DNA from: JBBDMU01 sp040878115
Lineage (GTDB): Bacteria; Bacteroidota; Rhodothermia; Balneolales; Natronogracilivirgulaceae
Length of the DNA stretch: 21,006 nt
Reading direction: 5' to 3'
NCBI GenBank assembly: GCA_040878115.1
Contig: JBBDMV010000091.1
Span: 1 to 21,006 of the forward strand
In this document: piece after piece, positions 1 to 7,721 of the stretch
How the letters are laid out: every line of letters begins with the position of its first letter
Numbering within the stretch: position 1 is the stretch's first letter
Translations under genes and position numbers: made by a program
Notes under the pieces: model-generated
Told to the model about the DNA's origin: nothing
Databases searched by the model: none
What the model saw: only the letters and a program-made list of their open reading frames with translations

Positions 1-35
1 AATGACTGCTTCCAGCGAGCGTTTGAGGGGTCAGT

Positions 36-677
36 ATGCTCCGGAATATCCAATATGACAAGTTCACCAAAAACCGTCTATACCCCCAACTTGGAGAACT
101 GATATTTTTATACAGGAGCCTGAATGAGGTCCTTGAGAAAATAAAGTCATTTCAAGATGATTTCCCCAAAAGGATTAAAGAGATTAACTGGGAAAAGAAG
201 GATATCATTTACGAAAAAATATTCCAGGATGAAGCCAATGTAGATCACATTGTAAAACTTATTGATTGGGCTCTTCTTCACATGAAAAAGACTATTGATG
301 AAGGAGTAGCAATCTTTGAGTTTGTTGATGAAAACCTTGACCTTGAAAAGGTTGGCATTATCCCATCTTATTTGGAGGAAGGTTATATGTTCGTGCCTGA
401 TAATCGCAAAAAAGGATTGAACCTGTTTCGATACGATGTATCAATCTATGCTTCGTCAGAGGATTCCCAACGGGCATTAAAAACCAGGTATATACGAACA
501 ATACCCATAGATATCCTTCACCAACCGACGAATTCTATTAAACTGAAGCTGATACGTAATCATAAAGACTTGCCAAACCCCGCAACGTATTCGTTTCATA
601 CGAAACTGGACTTCCCGTTTCAGGAAACCATATTTCCCATAGCCAAACGGAAGTTTATGCGGCACTTATATTCATAA
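36..677 (+). CDS. Hypothetical protein, 213 aa
   Basis: I do not recognise this family. The frame is closed by TGA codons at 3 and 24, so the ATG at 36 is the first possible start; GAGGGG lies about 6 nt upstream and is a reasonable ribosome binding site. The protein is soluble-looking, with no signal peptide or membrane segment. The first half is rich in charged helical sequence (many Lys/Glu, for example the stretch around residues 30-65). The second half has more beta-like, aromatic sequence and ends in basic residues (AKRKFMRHLYS). It is followed by a terminator-like hairpin and faces the dehydratase gene convergently. An upstream gene could overlap its start, but too little of it is in the window to tell. 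Function unknown; that it is a real gene is likely from its length, codon pattern and start context. Confidence 0.75.
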   Translation: MLRNIQYDKFTKNRLYPQLGELIFLYRSLNEVLEKIKSFQDDFPKRIKEINWEKKDIIYEKIFQDEANVDHIVKLIDWALLHMKKTIDEGVAIFEFVDENLDLEKVGIIPSYLEEGYMFVPDNRKKGLNLFRYDVSIYASSEDSQRALKTRYIRTIPIDILHQPTNSIKLKLIRNHKDLPNPATYSFHTKLDFPFQETIFPIAKRKFMRHLYS

Positions 678-695
678 AAAAAGGCACTGCTGTCC

Positions 696-740
696 AGGCC
701 GGGAATAGCTAAAATAGAACGGGCGGGTCCGGCTTTTTTT
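696..740 (+). terminator. Probable intrinsic terminator after the first gene
   Basis: AGGCCGGG (696-703) can pair with TCCGGCTT (728-735), allowing two G-T pairs, around a 24-nt loop. The 3' arm runs into seven consecutive T (734-740). The T-run is convincing, but the loop is long and the stem short. It lies 19 nt after the stop codon of the unknown gene and points on the plus strand. Confidence 0.4.
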
Positions 741-833
741 AAGACAGAGGAGCTTCAGTTATAGTTTTCCCCTTTAAAAATGCTTCATTGAATGCATTAC
801 TGGTGGAATACAGTAATGCAAAAGACCTTTGCT

Positions 834-1805
834 TTATCGTTTGATAGGTAAGCTATTGAGAACGGAAGCAAAGACTCCCTGGTCGACATTGCCACCCGAG
901 AGTATTACAGCGACTTTCCGGCCGGCTATTCTTTCCTTTTCTTTAGTGGCTGCCGCCACCGCGGCGGCACCTGCTCCTTCGCTGACGTTATGGGTGCATT
1001 CAAATATCACGCGCATAGCTTCCGCTACTTCATCATCAGTAACCTGAACAATTCGATCGGCCCCCTGCCTGATTACTTCAAGAGCGGAAGGTTCGGGAAT
1101 ACGGCAGGCCATGCCATCAGCGAGCCTGGTATTGGCAGGGGATTCAATCAAACGCCCGGCGGTGAAGGATTCTGCATAGGCAGGGGCATGAGAGGATACA
1201 ACACCTGCCACCTCTGTTTTCAGGCCAAGCGCGACCCGTGCCGCAAGCATACCACAAATGCCAGAGCCAAGGCCTACAGGCACGTACACGACATCGATAT
1301 TCGTGACCGCTTCCAGCAACTCCAGGCTATATGTGGCTACCCCGGCTACCAGCAGAGGGTGAAATGAAGGTACCATGTGCAGCGACCTCTCGTGAGCGAG
1401 GGCCTCAGCGTATTCCCGGGATGACTGAAAATCCTCGCCATGCTCGATCACCTCAACTCCCAGCGCACGCATAGCTGCATTTTTTTCACCGCTGTTACCG
1501 CGAGGTACAACAGCGGTGGCAGGTATTCCACACCGGCGTGCAGCGAACCCAATAGATTGGCCATGGTTCCCACGGGTAGCGGTTATCACGCCATTTGACA
1601 TTTCGGGGGACTGTGCAAGGTGGGTAAAATATACGAGTCCGCCTCTAATTTTGAAGGCGCCAACGGGCAAATGGTTTTCGTGTTTAACCCATACTTCGGC
1701 CCCCAACCTTTCGCTGAGCAGGGGCCAGCAATATTGCGGCGTTGCCTTCACCCCGGAATAGACGATATTGGCGGCTGACTGAATATCCTTAAGAGTAATG
1801 TTCAC
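834..1805 (-). CDS. PLP-dependent threonine/serine dehydratase family protein
   Basis: A 323-aa member of the fold-type II PLP enzymes (threonine dehydratase/serine racemase/ammonia-lyase group). The Schiff-base lysine is in GAFKIRGG near residues 49-56. The substrate loop is TRGNHGQS near residues 77-84, where biosynthetic threonine deaminases usually read S-A-G-N-H. The glycine-rich phosphate loop is GLGSGICG near residues 178-185, and the conserved C-terminal SGGNVD is near residue 304. Length matches catabolic-type enzymes without the ACT-like regulatory domain of IlvA, so a deamination of Thr/Ser or a hydroxy-amino acid such as 3-hydroxyaspartate is likely; substrate is not decided by sequence. 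It stands alone between convergent and divergent neighbours and is more GC-rich (about 52-58% in sampled stretches) than the genes on either side. Confidence 0.88.
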   Translation of the reverse strand: MNITLKDIQSAANIVYSGVKATPQYCWPLLSERLGAEVWVKHENHLPVGAFKIRGGLVYFTHLAQSPEMSNGVITATRGNHGQSIGFAARRCGIPATAVVPRGNSGEKNAAMRALGVEVIEHGEDFQSSREYAEALAHERSLHMVPSFHPLLVAGVATYSLELLEAVTNIDVVYVPVGLGSGICGMLAARVALGLKTEVAGVVSSHAPAYAESFTAGRLIESPANTRLADGMACRIPEPSALEVIRQGADRIVQVTDDEVAEAMRVIFECTHNVSEGAGAAAVAAATKEKERIAGRKVAVILSGGNVDQGVFASVLNSLPIKR

Positions 1806-1930
1806 AAATAATCCTAGTTTGTATTTTTATTGAAAATGGCAGCCAACCTTATTGTAATCGTGGTTTAATAAAATCGGACCAATAATTTACAACATTTTAG
1901 GTCTTTGTTGTATGGGCGCTTCATTTTTCA

Positions 1931-1960
1931 TTTGTGAATCGAAATTTTGTTTTATCTTTA
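1931..1960 (+). promoter_or_regulatory. Possible Bacteroidota-type promoter for the CNNM-like gene
   Basis: TTTG (1931-1934) and TATCTTTA (1953-1960), 18 nt apart, resemble the -33 TTTG and -7 TAnnTTTG elements of Bacteroidota promoters, with only the last base of the -7 box deviating. The expected start of transcription would be within a few bases of the ATG at 1966, so the message may be leaderless or nearly so. This is inference from motif spacing only. Confidence 0.33.
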
Positions 1961-1965
1961 CCTTT

Positions 1966-3063
1966 ATGGAATTACTCATTTTTTATTTAATTTTAGCGGT
2001 TGCAGTATCTTTTTTATGCTCCATATTAGAAGCCGTTTTGCTTTCCATTACTCCATCTTATATAGCGGTGTTGGAACAAAAGGGTTCTAAAGCCGGGAAA
2101 GCATTGCGTTCTTTAAAGGAAGATATTGATCGCCCCCTTGCCGCTATTTTAAGCCTTAATACCATCGCCCACACATTTGGGGCAGCCGGGGTTGGGGCCC
2201 AATCGATGATTGTATTCGGCAGTGCGTTTGTTACTGTAACGTCTATTGTTGTAACGTTATTAATTTTAGTGTTTTCGGAGATTATCCCAAAAACAGTGGG
2301 GGCGACATACTGGAAACAGCTTGCCGTATTTGTAGCGCTTGTTACCAAATTTTTGATCGTGATCACCTATCCGTTGGTGGTACTTTCCATAGGGATTACG
2401 AAATGGATTTCCAGCGAAGAGAAGTCCCCTACAATAAGCCGGGAAGAATTCAGCGCAATGGCTGCCCGTGGTGTGGAAGAAGGGGTTTTTGAAGAAGATG
2501 AGTCTAATATCTTTACAAACCTTATGCGTTTCAATTTTTTGAAAGTGAAAGATATTATGACTCCCCGTATCATGGTAGTAAAATTTCCGGAGAATACAAG
2601 TATTGAAGAGGCTGTAAAAAAAGAGGACGAACTGCGTGTTTCACGACTTCCTGTCTATGGGGACAATGAAGAAGAGATCACCGGGTATGTGCTGAAAAAT
2701 GATTTATACCTAAATCTTTCAAAAGGCATGGGAAGTCAATTGCTTAAAGAAATAAAGCGGGAGGTGTTGATTATTCCCGATTCCATTTCCCTTAAAACTT
2801 TATTTGCGCGGCTGCTCAAAAAACAGGAACATATAGCCGTGGTTGTAGATGAATATGGCGGGTTCTCCGGTGTGGTTACGATGGAAGATGTAGTGGAAAC
2901 ATTGCTGGGCATGGAAATTATGGATGAATTTGACCACACCGAAGATCTGCAAAAAAAGGCGCGCCAGCAATGGATAGAGCGGGCTAAAAAATTAGGAATT
3001 GTAATTCCCGATTCTCTGAAAGACAGTGATAATATCAACCCAGGGAAACCCGACAATCGATAA
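1966..3063 (+). CDS. CNNM/CorC-type membrane protein with paired CBS domains
   Basis: About 365 aa. An N-terminal DUF21 membrane domain with hydrophobic segments near residues 1-27, 55-75, 80-103 and 112-138 is followed by a cytoplasmic CBS pair. Family landmarks are SEIIPK in the membrane part, the acidic EEGVFEEDE linker, MTPR opening the CBS pair, VVVDEYGG, and the end motif EDVVETLLG..IMDEFD. Such proteins (YfjD/YtfL/CorC-like) are implicated in Mg2+ or other cation export. The C-terminal transporter-associated CorC_HlyC domain is absent, and the protein stops about 40 residues after the CBS pair. I chose ATG 1966 over the in-frame ATG at 1912 because translation from 1966 begins directly with the first membrane helix, and 1912-1965 overlaps a plausible promoter. 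Ion specificity is not visible. Confidence 0.88.
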   Translation: MELLIFYLILAVAVSFLCSILEAVLLSITPSYIAVLEQKGSKAGKALRSLKEDIDRPLAAILSLNTIAHTFGAAGVGAQSMIVFGSAFVTVTSIVVTLLILVFSEIIPKTVGATYWKQLAVFVALVTKFLIVITYPLVVLSIGITKWISSEEKSPTISREEFSAMAARGVEEGVFEEDESNIFTNLMRFNFLKVKDIMTPRIMVVKFPENTSIEEAVKKEDELRVSRLPVYGDNEEEITGYVLKNDLYLNLSKGMGSQLLKEIKREVLIIPDSISLKTLFARLLKKQEHIAVVVDEYGGFSGVVTMEDVVETLLGMEIMDEFDHTEDLQKKARQQWIERAKKLGIVIPDSLKDSDNINPGKPDNR

Positions 3064-3117
3064 CGGTGATAATTGTCTTGTTGCTTTATGTTTCGGGCAG
3101 GAGTGAATAAAAAGGAA

Positions 3118-3549
3118 TTACTTCCTGGACACTACGGCGAGCGTACAACGACTGACACAGACGAGACGATCATCCTCATTGTGGATTTTTACTTCCCAGA
3201 CCTGGGTACGTTTGCCTACGTGCAATGCTGTTCCGATGCCGTAGACTTTGCCTTTGCTCACGCTTCTAATGTGATTGGCGTTAATCTCCAGACCACTGGC
3301 AACAAAGTTTTCTACATCATCAAGGGCTAACCAACCACCAACGGAGGCCAGTGTTTCGGCAAAGGCAACGGAAGCACCTCCATGTAGTATGCCGAAGGGT
3401 TGTTTTGTAGCTGTAGTGACTGGCATTACACCCTTAATTTTATGCTTTTCCATCGATAGAAACTCTATCCCAAGTACATCAATCATACTTTTCCGGTGCA
3501 TTTTTTTATAGAGTTCAGCTTTGTCTTTTAAATCGTCAGCTATATACAA
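3118..3549 (-). CDS. Hotdog-fold acyl-CoA thioesterase (PaaI/YdiI/MenI-like)
   Basis: A 143-aa single hotdog domain. The catalytic signature FGILHGGASVAFAETLAS lies near residues 52-69, with the HGG turn and the catalytic Glu of AETLAS typical of the PaaI/YdiI (4HBT) family. The later GKVYGIGTALHVGKRTQVWEV strand pattern also fits. These enzymes hydrolyse acyl-CoA or aromatic acyl-CoA esters in the cytoplasm; a role as 1,4-dihydroxy-2-naphthoyl-CoA hydrolase in menaquinone synthesis is possible but cannot be separated from general thioesterase activity by sequence. It is divergent from a long-chain acyl-CoA synthetase across 137 bp, so the pair could activate and release fatty acyl groups. 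The downstream CNNM-like gene is convergent. Confidence 0.86.
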   Translation of the reverse strand: MYIADDLKDKAELYKKMHRKSMIDVLGIEFLSMEKHKIKGVMPVTTATKQPFGILHGGASVAFAETLASVGGWLALDDVENFVASGLEINANHIRSVSKGKVYGIGTALHVGKRTQVWEVKIHNEDDRLVCVSRCTLAVVSRK

Positions 3550-3686
3550 TTTAATGTTGCTCCTTTGTTGTTAAATATTCAATCTAAAAATACTATTAAA
3601 AAAATTGTGTTATTTTCATAAATTTTAGTTAAGATAAGTATAACTGATTAGATAAATAAGTATTAAGAAAAATTAACACTATTGTC

Positions 3687-5477
3687 ATGGACTATGAATC
3701 AAGAACAATCTTCAGTTTAGTTGAACAAGGCCTGAAAGGCAATACATCCGGAATTGCCCTATCTTCAAAAAGAAACGGAAAGTGGACCGACACGACTGTG
3801 AATGATTTCATTGAACGGGTGAGATCTTGTGCGTTGGGTTTATTTGAACTAGGGATCCGTAAAGGTGACCGTGTCGCTTTGCACGCGCGAAACTCGACGG
3901 AATGGATGATTTGTGACCAGGCAATTTTATCTATTGGAGCTATTAATGTTCCGATATATACCACTCAGCCTGCTGACCAGATTAAATATATTCTGGAAAA
4001 TTCGGAAGCAAGAGTTTATATCGTATCCGATGACGAGATGTTTGAACGAGTTAAACCTTTATCAAAATCTATTGAAACCCTTACGGCCATTATCAGTCTT
4101 TATGGTTCAGGTCATAAAAAACTTAAATCTTTTGACTCAGTTATAGCACTGGGGTACAAAAAAAATGAAGCAGAACCGAACCTATTTGAGCAGCTGAAAT
4201 CTAAAGTAGAACCAGAAGACCTGGCTTCCATTATCTATACATCTGGTACCACAGGGCTTCCAAAGGGAGTGATGTTAACCCATAATAATATAGCTTCTAA
4301 TATTCAGGCATCTTACGAACGGGTACCATTTGATCCTGATAAAGACAAGAATCTCAAGATATTATCCTTTCTTCCTCTTTCGCACATTTTTGAGCGTATG
4401 CTTGATTACATGTTCATGTCTATGTCATACCCGATTTACTACATAGAATCTAATGATGAGCTTATTGATGATATTAAAACCTTAAAACCACATTTCTTTG
4501 GCACGGTTCCACGTTTATTGGAGAAAGTTTATGTCGGGTTAAAGATAAAAACTAATGAAGGAAGCGGAGTTAAAAGAATAATAGGGTTATGGGGTTTAAG
4601 TATAGCCGAAAGCTATGAACCAGAAAAGGAACCTTCCTGGTTGAACACTATTAAGTTTAAACTGGCTGACAGGCTTGTCTTTTCCAAGATCAGAGAGGCG
4701 CTGGGGGGTAACCTGATTGGAATGATCAGCGGGGGAGCAGCACTATCCGGTAAAATGATGAGATTTTATAACGGTATAGGATTGTATTGTAGTCAGGGAT
4801 ATGGTCTTACGGAAACATCTCCGGTAATTTCAGTACCCGCACCGGGTGATCTTCGTGCGGGTTCTGTAGGCAAGCCGCTAAGAAACGTTAAAGTAAAAAT
4901 AGCTGATGACAATGAAATCCTTATAAAGGGTCCCAATGTAACAAAAGGCTATTATAAAATGCCCGAAGAAACGATTAATGTTTTTACGGATGATGGATGG
5001 TTCATGACAGGTGATATTGGCAAGCTGGACGATGGACATTTATATATCACGGACCGCAAGAAAGACTTGTTTAAGCTTTCCACTGGAAAATACGTGGCTC
5101 CCCAGTATATAGAAAATAAACTGGGTAACAGCATAATTATAGAACAGGCTGCTGTAATCGGGTCATATCATCCTTATTGTGTCGCTTTAATTGTACCTGC
5201 GTTTGATTCCATAGCCGGTAAGGTAAGCGTTAAGATCACAAAAGATGAATTAAGTAAAAATAAAGAGGTACGGAGACTACTTCAGGATGAAATAGATAAG
5301 GTTAACAGCAGTTTACCGGATTGGGAGCAGGTCAGGAAATTCATGATCATCGATAAATCGTTTACCATTGAATCTGGTGAACTTACGCCGACTATGAAGA
5401 TGAAGAGACAGATAGTATATGAAAAATACCAACACCAGATAGATGAAATGTATGAGCAGGAGAAGAAAGAGGCCTAG
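3687..5477 (+). CDS. fadD: Long-chain fatty acid--CoA ligase (AMP-forming)
   Basis: 596 aa, the normal length for FadD/FAA-type acyl-CoA synthetases. It activates fatty acids through an acyl-adenylate to acyl-CoA. The P-loop YTSGTTGLPKG is at residues 184-194, the adenine/acyl motif YGLTETSP at 372-379, the hinge TGDIG at 441-445 and the DRKKDLFKLSTGKYV core at 456-470. The C-terminal TPTMKMKR carries the usual adenylation lysine region. No signal peptide or membrane helix is present, so it is probably cytosolic or membrane-associated. The upstream region has only a poor Shine-Dalgarno (AAGAAAAATTAAC). It is divergent from the hotdog thioesterase and convergent with the PhzF gene. The symbol reflects family resemblance; several paralogues are common in this group. 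Confidence 0.93.
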   Translation: MDYESRTIFSLVEQGLKGNTSGIALSSKRNGKWTDTTVNDFIERVRSCALGLFELGIRKGDRVALHARNSTEWMICDQAILSIGAINVPIYTTQPADQIKYILENSEARVYIVSDDEMFERVKPLSKSIETLTAIISLYGSGHKKLKSFDSVIALGYKKNEAEPNLFEQLKSKVEPEDLASIIYTSGTTGLPKGVMLTHNNIASNIQASYERVPFDPDKDKNLKILSFLPLSHIFERMLDYMFMSMSYPIYYIESNDELIDDIKTLKPHFFGTVPRLLEKVYVGLKIKTNEGSGVKRIIGLWGLSIAESYEPEKEPSWLNTIKFKLADRLVFSKIREALGGNLIGMISGGAALSGKMMRFYNGIGLYCSQGYGLTETSPVISVPAPGDLRAGSVGKPLRNVKVKIADDNEILIKGPNVTKGYYKMPEETINVFTDDGWFMTGDIGKLDDGHLYITDRKKDLFKLSTGKYVAPQYIENKLGNSIIIEQAAVIGSYHPYCVALIVPAFDSIAGKVSVKITKDELSKNKEVRRLLQDEIDKVNSSLPDWEQVRKFMIIDKSFTIESGELTPTMKMKRQIVYEKYQHQIDEMYEQEKKEA

Positions 5478-5498
5478 ATAAGAAGGTTAGGACAATAC

Positions 5499-5534
5499 AA
5501 AAAATCCACCTATTTGATGTACCTCATCGGATTT
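5499..5534 (-). terminator. Probable terminator after the phzF-like gene
   Basis: AAATCC (5502-5507) pairs with GGATTT (5529-5534) and an inner GATG/CATC stem (5516-5519/5525-5528) stacks on the 3' side. Read on the minus strand, the hairpin is followed by a short T-rich run (GGATTTTTTGTATTG). It overlaps the stop codon of the PhzF-like gene and lies between the two convergent genes. Confidence 0.4.
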
Positions 5535-6465
5535 AAAACTTCTCCGGGATATTTACGTTCAGTTTCATGGTACCTTTCATCACTGTGACTGCTTCGCCAC
5601 AAATTTGCAGGTCTTCGGGCTTGCCATCTTTAACAGTCATAATAACTGTAACATACCCGGTCCGATTTACAAATCTACCCTGGGTCCCTTTAAAGGAATG
5701 AAACCCTTTTTTCTCATCAAGGAACCCATTTTCTAACAGGAAGACTGCCATGGCACCGTTGGCAGAGCCGGTTACGATATCTTCGTTAATACCGAGTGCG
5801 GGGGCAAAGAAACGCATATGCCAGTCGTTATCTTTATTTCCGATATCGGTAGTGACAACTGCAAAACCACAAATATTATGACGGTCATAAAACTTGCGAA
5901 GAAGATGGAAATTGGGTTCCAGAGTTTTCAGGCTATCGTAATCTTTCAAGGCTACGTAGCAAAAACCATCACCCGTAATTTGTGGTTTGACCTTACTGCT
6001 TAACTCTATCTCTGATAATCCCAATGCCCCACATAGGGTAGTAATATCATCAGGAAAAGGGAAAAATTGAGGAAGAGGAAGCGAGAACCGGATGAATGGC
6101 CGCATATCTTTCCAGTCAAGGTCTACGGCAAGTTCCCCGGACTTGGTTTCCATCATGAAACTTTGTGGTTCGTCTATTTCAAGTCCGAAGTGCCCTTCTT
6201 CAGCAAGAACATGAAAGGCGGCAATAGTGGCATGACCGCATAAACTGACTTCCTGGGTAGGGGAGAACCAACGGATTTTAAGGTCATTCTCTTCCGAGGT
6301 AGGTTTTAACACGAATGCCGTTTCCGCGAGATTCATCTCATTGGCTATTTTTTGCATATCTTTAGCATTGAGATGATCGGCATCAAGAACTACACCGGCG
6401 GGATTGCCATTGTAGGGTTTTCGGGTAAATGCATCGACTTGATTTATTTTAAAAGTATTGCTCAT
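5533..6465 (-). CDS. PhzF family isomerase/epimerase-like protein
   Basis: 310 aa, a full-length PhzF protein (typically 260-310 aa with two DapF-like halves). The N-terminus has the family pattern VDAFTRKPYNGNPAGVV, the catalytic glutamate is in LAETAF (Glu48), and CGHATIAA (residues 76-83) matches the first-half signature. The second half has the paired GSANGAMAVFL loop near residue 232. PhzF itself isomerises trans-2,3-dihydro-3-hydroxyanthranilate in phenazine synthesis, but most members in genomes without phenazine genes have unknown substrates, and no phenazine genes are seen here. The next gene upstream on the same strand (the FKBP lipoprotein) ends 65 bp away, so co-transcription is possible. 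No regulatory site was recognised. Confidence 0.9.
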   Translation of the reverse strand: MSNTFKINQVDAFTRKPYNGNPAGVVLDADHLNAKDMQKIANEMNLAETAFVLKPTSEENDLKIRWFSPTQEVSLCGHATIAAFHVLAEEGHFGLEIDEPQSFMMETKSGELAVDLDWKDMRPFIRFSLPLPQFFPFPDDITTLCGALGLSEIELSSKVKPQITGDGFCYVALKDYDSLKTLEPNFHLLRKFYDRHNICGFAVVTTDIGNKDNDWHMRFFAPALGINEDIVTGSANGAMAVFLLENGFLDEKKGFHSFKGTQGRFVNRTGYVTVIMTVKDGKPEDLQICGEAVTVMKGTMKLNVNIPEKF

Positions 6466-6530
6466 AGTATATAATAAATGTTACAAGTTAAGCCCTATAG
6501 TTCAACTTGAAACGGGAAACTATCTATAAT

Positions 6531-7313
6531 CTATAGTATTTCTAGTAATTCAACGTCAAATATCAAAGTGGCATTTGGCGGTATTGTTTCCCCGGAGCCG
6601 GTTTCTCCGTATGCCAAATCCGATGGAATGATCAAGGTCCGCTTTTCACCCACCTTCATATCCATCAAGCCTTCATCCCAGCCTGGAATTACCCGGCCGG
6701 TCCCAACTGGGAAATCGAGTGGCTTATCGCGGTTGTAAGAGCTATCGAATAAGGTTCCATCATCCAAATATCCGGAATAATGAACGGAGATTGTATTTCC
6801 CTCTTCCGGCTGTTCACCATCACCATCTTCCTGTATAACATACTGAAGACCGCTTTCTTTGGTTTCAACGTCATTTTCGTCGTACCCCCAGGGTTCAGGT
6901 GGTGTTGAAATATTAAGCAGTTCAATTTCCATACGGAGATTCTCGCCACCAGGAATAAACCCTTCAATGCCTTCGTCACCAAAAGCCAGGTTAGGGGGTA
7001 TTATCAGCGTCCTTTTTCCACCTTCTTGCATGCCAATCAAACCTTCATCCCAACCCTGAATAGGCAATTGGCCCATTCCTGCTTGTATTGTAATAGGCCC
7101 TTGATCGTAAGATGATTCAAATTGTTCTCCGTTTTCAAGAAAACCGGCAAAATGGATGGTCAGATAATCAGATACTTCAACTTCGGGCCCTTCACCTGTT
7201 TGTGTGTCCGTTATTTCAAGTCCTTCGTCGGTAATCGTGGTAGTGTCGGATTTTCCGCAAGACCAGAATAAAAATGTTGCGGACAAAAAGGCTAACAAAA
7301 TGAGTTTATTCAT
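6531..7313 (-). CDS. Lipoprotein with two tandem FKBP-type peptidyl-prolyl isomerase domains
   Basis: 260 aa from the ATG at 7313; an adjacent in-frame ATG at 7316 is equally possible, while an upstream ATG at 7409 would add 32 residues before a signal peptide and is unlikely. A lipoprotein signal (hydrophobic residues 4-17, Cys19 in FWSCGKS) predicts a membrane-anchored, periplasm-facing protein. FKBP domain 1 spans about 36-136 and domain 2 about 155-260. Domain 2 keeps the classical active-site residues: Phe189, Asp190, Trp212 and Tyr235. Domain 1 has Glu66 where Asp is usual and Phe111 where Tyr is usual, though Trp88 remains, so it may be weak or serve as a chaperone or binding module. 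The likely role is periplasmic protein folding. It is followed by the PhzF-like gene on the same strand. Confidence 0.92.
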   Translation of the reverse strand: MNKLILLAFLSATFLFWSCGKSDTTTITDEGLEITDTQTGEGPEVEVSDYLTIHFAGFLENGEQFESSYDQGPITIQAGMGQLPIQGWDEGLIGMQEGGKRTLIIPPNLAFGDEGIEGFIPGGENLRMEIELLNISTPPEPWGYDENDVETKESGLQYVIQEDGDGEQPEEGNTISVHYSGYLDDGTLFDSSYNRDKPLDFPVGTGRVIPGWDEGLMDMKVGEKRTLIIPSDLAYGETGSGETIPPNATLIFDVELLEIL

Positions 7314-7459
7314 CATTGTATATTTGGATGTAATATGTTTTTTTGGTGTTATAAAGGATTTTAAACAATGCGTCAATAATATTAAATCAACGGGAGAGAT
7401 GCTTAACAATTATCATCTTAAATAAGAACAAATTCACTTTTTCTTAGCAACCCGATGAA

Positions 7460-7498
7460 GGTGTTGTACTCAAAAAAATGTAAAAATATTACAACACC
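7460..7498. promoter_or_regulatory. 9-bp inverted repeat between pspC and the FKBP gene
   Basis: GGTGTTGTA (7460-7468) and TACAACACC (7490-7498) are perfect inverted repeats around a 21-nt A-rich loop. The site lies 41 bp past the end of pspC and about 145 bp upstream of the FKBP start, both on the minus strand. It could act as a terminator for the blaI operon (no clean T-run follows) or as an operator. The pairing is seen directly; the role is not known. Confidence 0.4.
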
Positions 7499-7538
7499 GT
7501 AACATCCAGTTTAGTAACCTTTGATGATCTTGTAATAT

Positions 7539-7721
7539 TTAATATTTAGGCATCGCCAATGCAAGGATAAAATAAACCAATATAGGGGATCCAAAACCAA
7601 TGAATGCAGCTACAAGAAATATGATCCGGACTATAGTTGAGTTCCAGCCAAGATACTCTGCAATACCGCCGCATACCCCGAATAGCATTTTATCGGTGAT
7701 GGATTTAGTTAATCGGGCCAT
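7539..7721 (-). CDS. PspC-domain small membrane protein
   Basis: 60 aa, essentially one PspC domain. It has the basic start MARLTKSITDKMLFGVCGG, the conserved GVCGGIAEYLGWN segment (residues 15-27) and a long hydrophobic helix pair (about residues 29-56) ending in ALAMPKY. PspC proteins are inner-membrane proteins of the phage-shock/envelope-stress response in enterobacteria; stand-alone short forms are common in Bacteroidota, with unclear roles. The start overlaps the last 17 nt of the M56 peptidase gene, so it is probably translationally coupled and the last gene of a blaI - blaR1-like - pspC operon. That suggests envelope or cell-wall stress control, which is inference. Confidence 0.9.
   Translation of the reverse strand: MARLTKSITDKMLFGVCGGIAEYLGWNSTIVRIIFLVAAFIGFGSPILVYFILALAMPKY

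Noticed and set aside
1..58. End of an upstream gene reading MTASSERLRGQYAPEYPI and overlapping the first gene
   Set aside because: Only 18 codons are visible and another frame is also open to position 102, so neither can be supported as coding.
829..1761. Several plus-strand open frames
   Set aside because: They are antisense to the intact dehydratase gene, whose motifs fix the coding strand.
3112..3125. AGGAA/TTCCT stem between the CNNM-like and thioesterase genes as a terminator
   Set aside because: The stem is only 5 bp, lies over the stop codon and has no T-run.
3073..3511. Plus-strand open frames opposite the thioesterase
   Set aside because: They have no recognisable protein features and lie antisense to a clear hotdog thioesterase.
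6484..6509. CAAGTT/AACTTG inverted repeat between the FKBP and PhzF-like genes
   Set aside because: A 6-bp stem with a 14-nt loop is too weak to call a terminator or operator.
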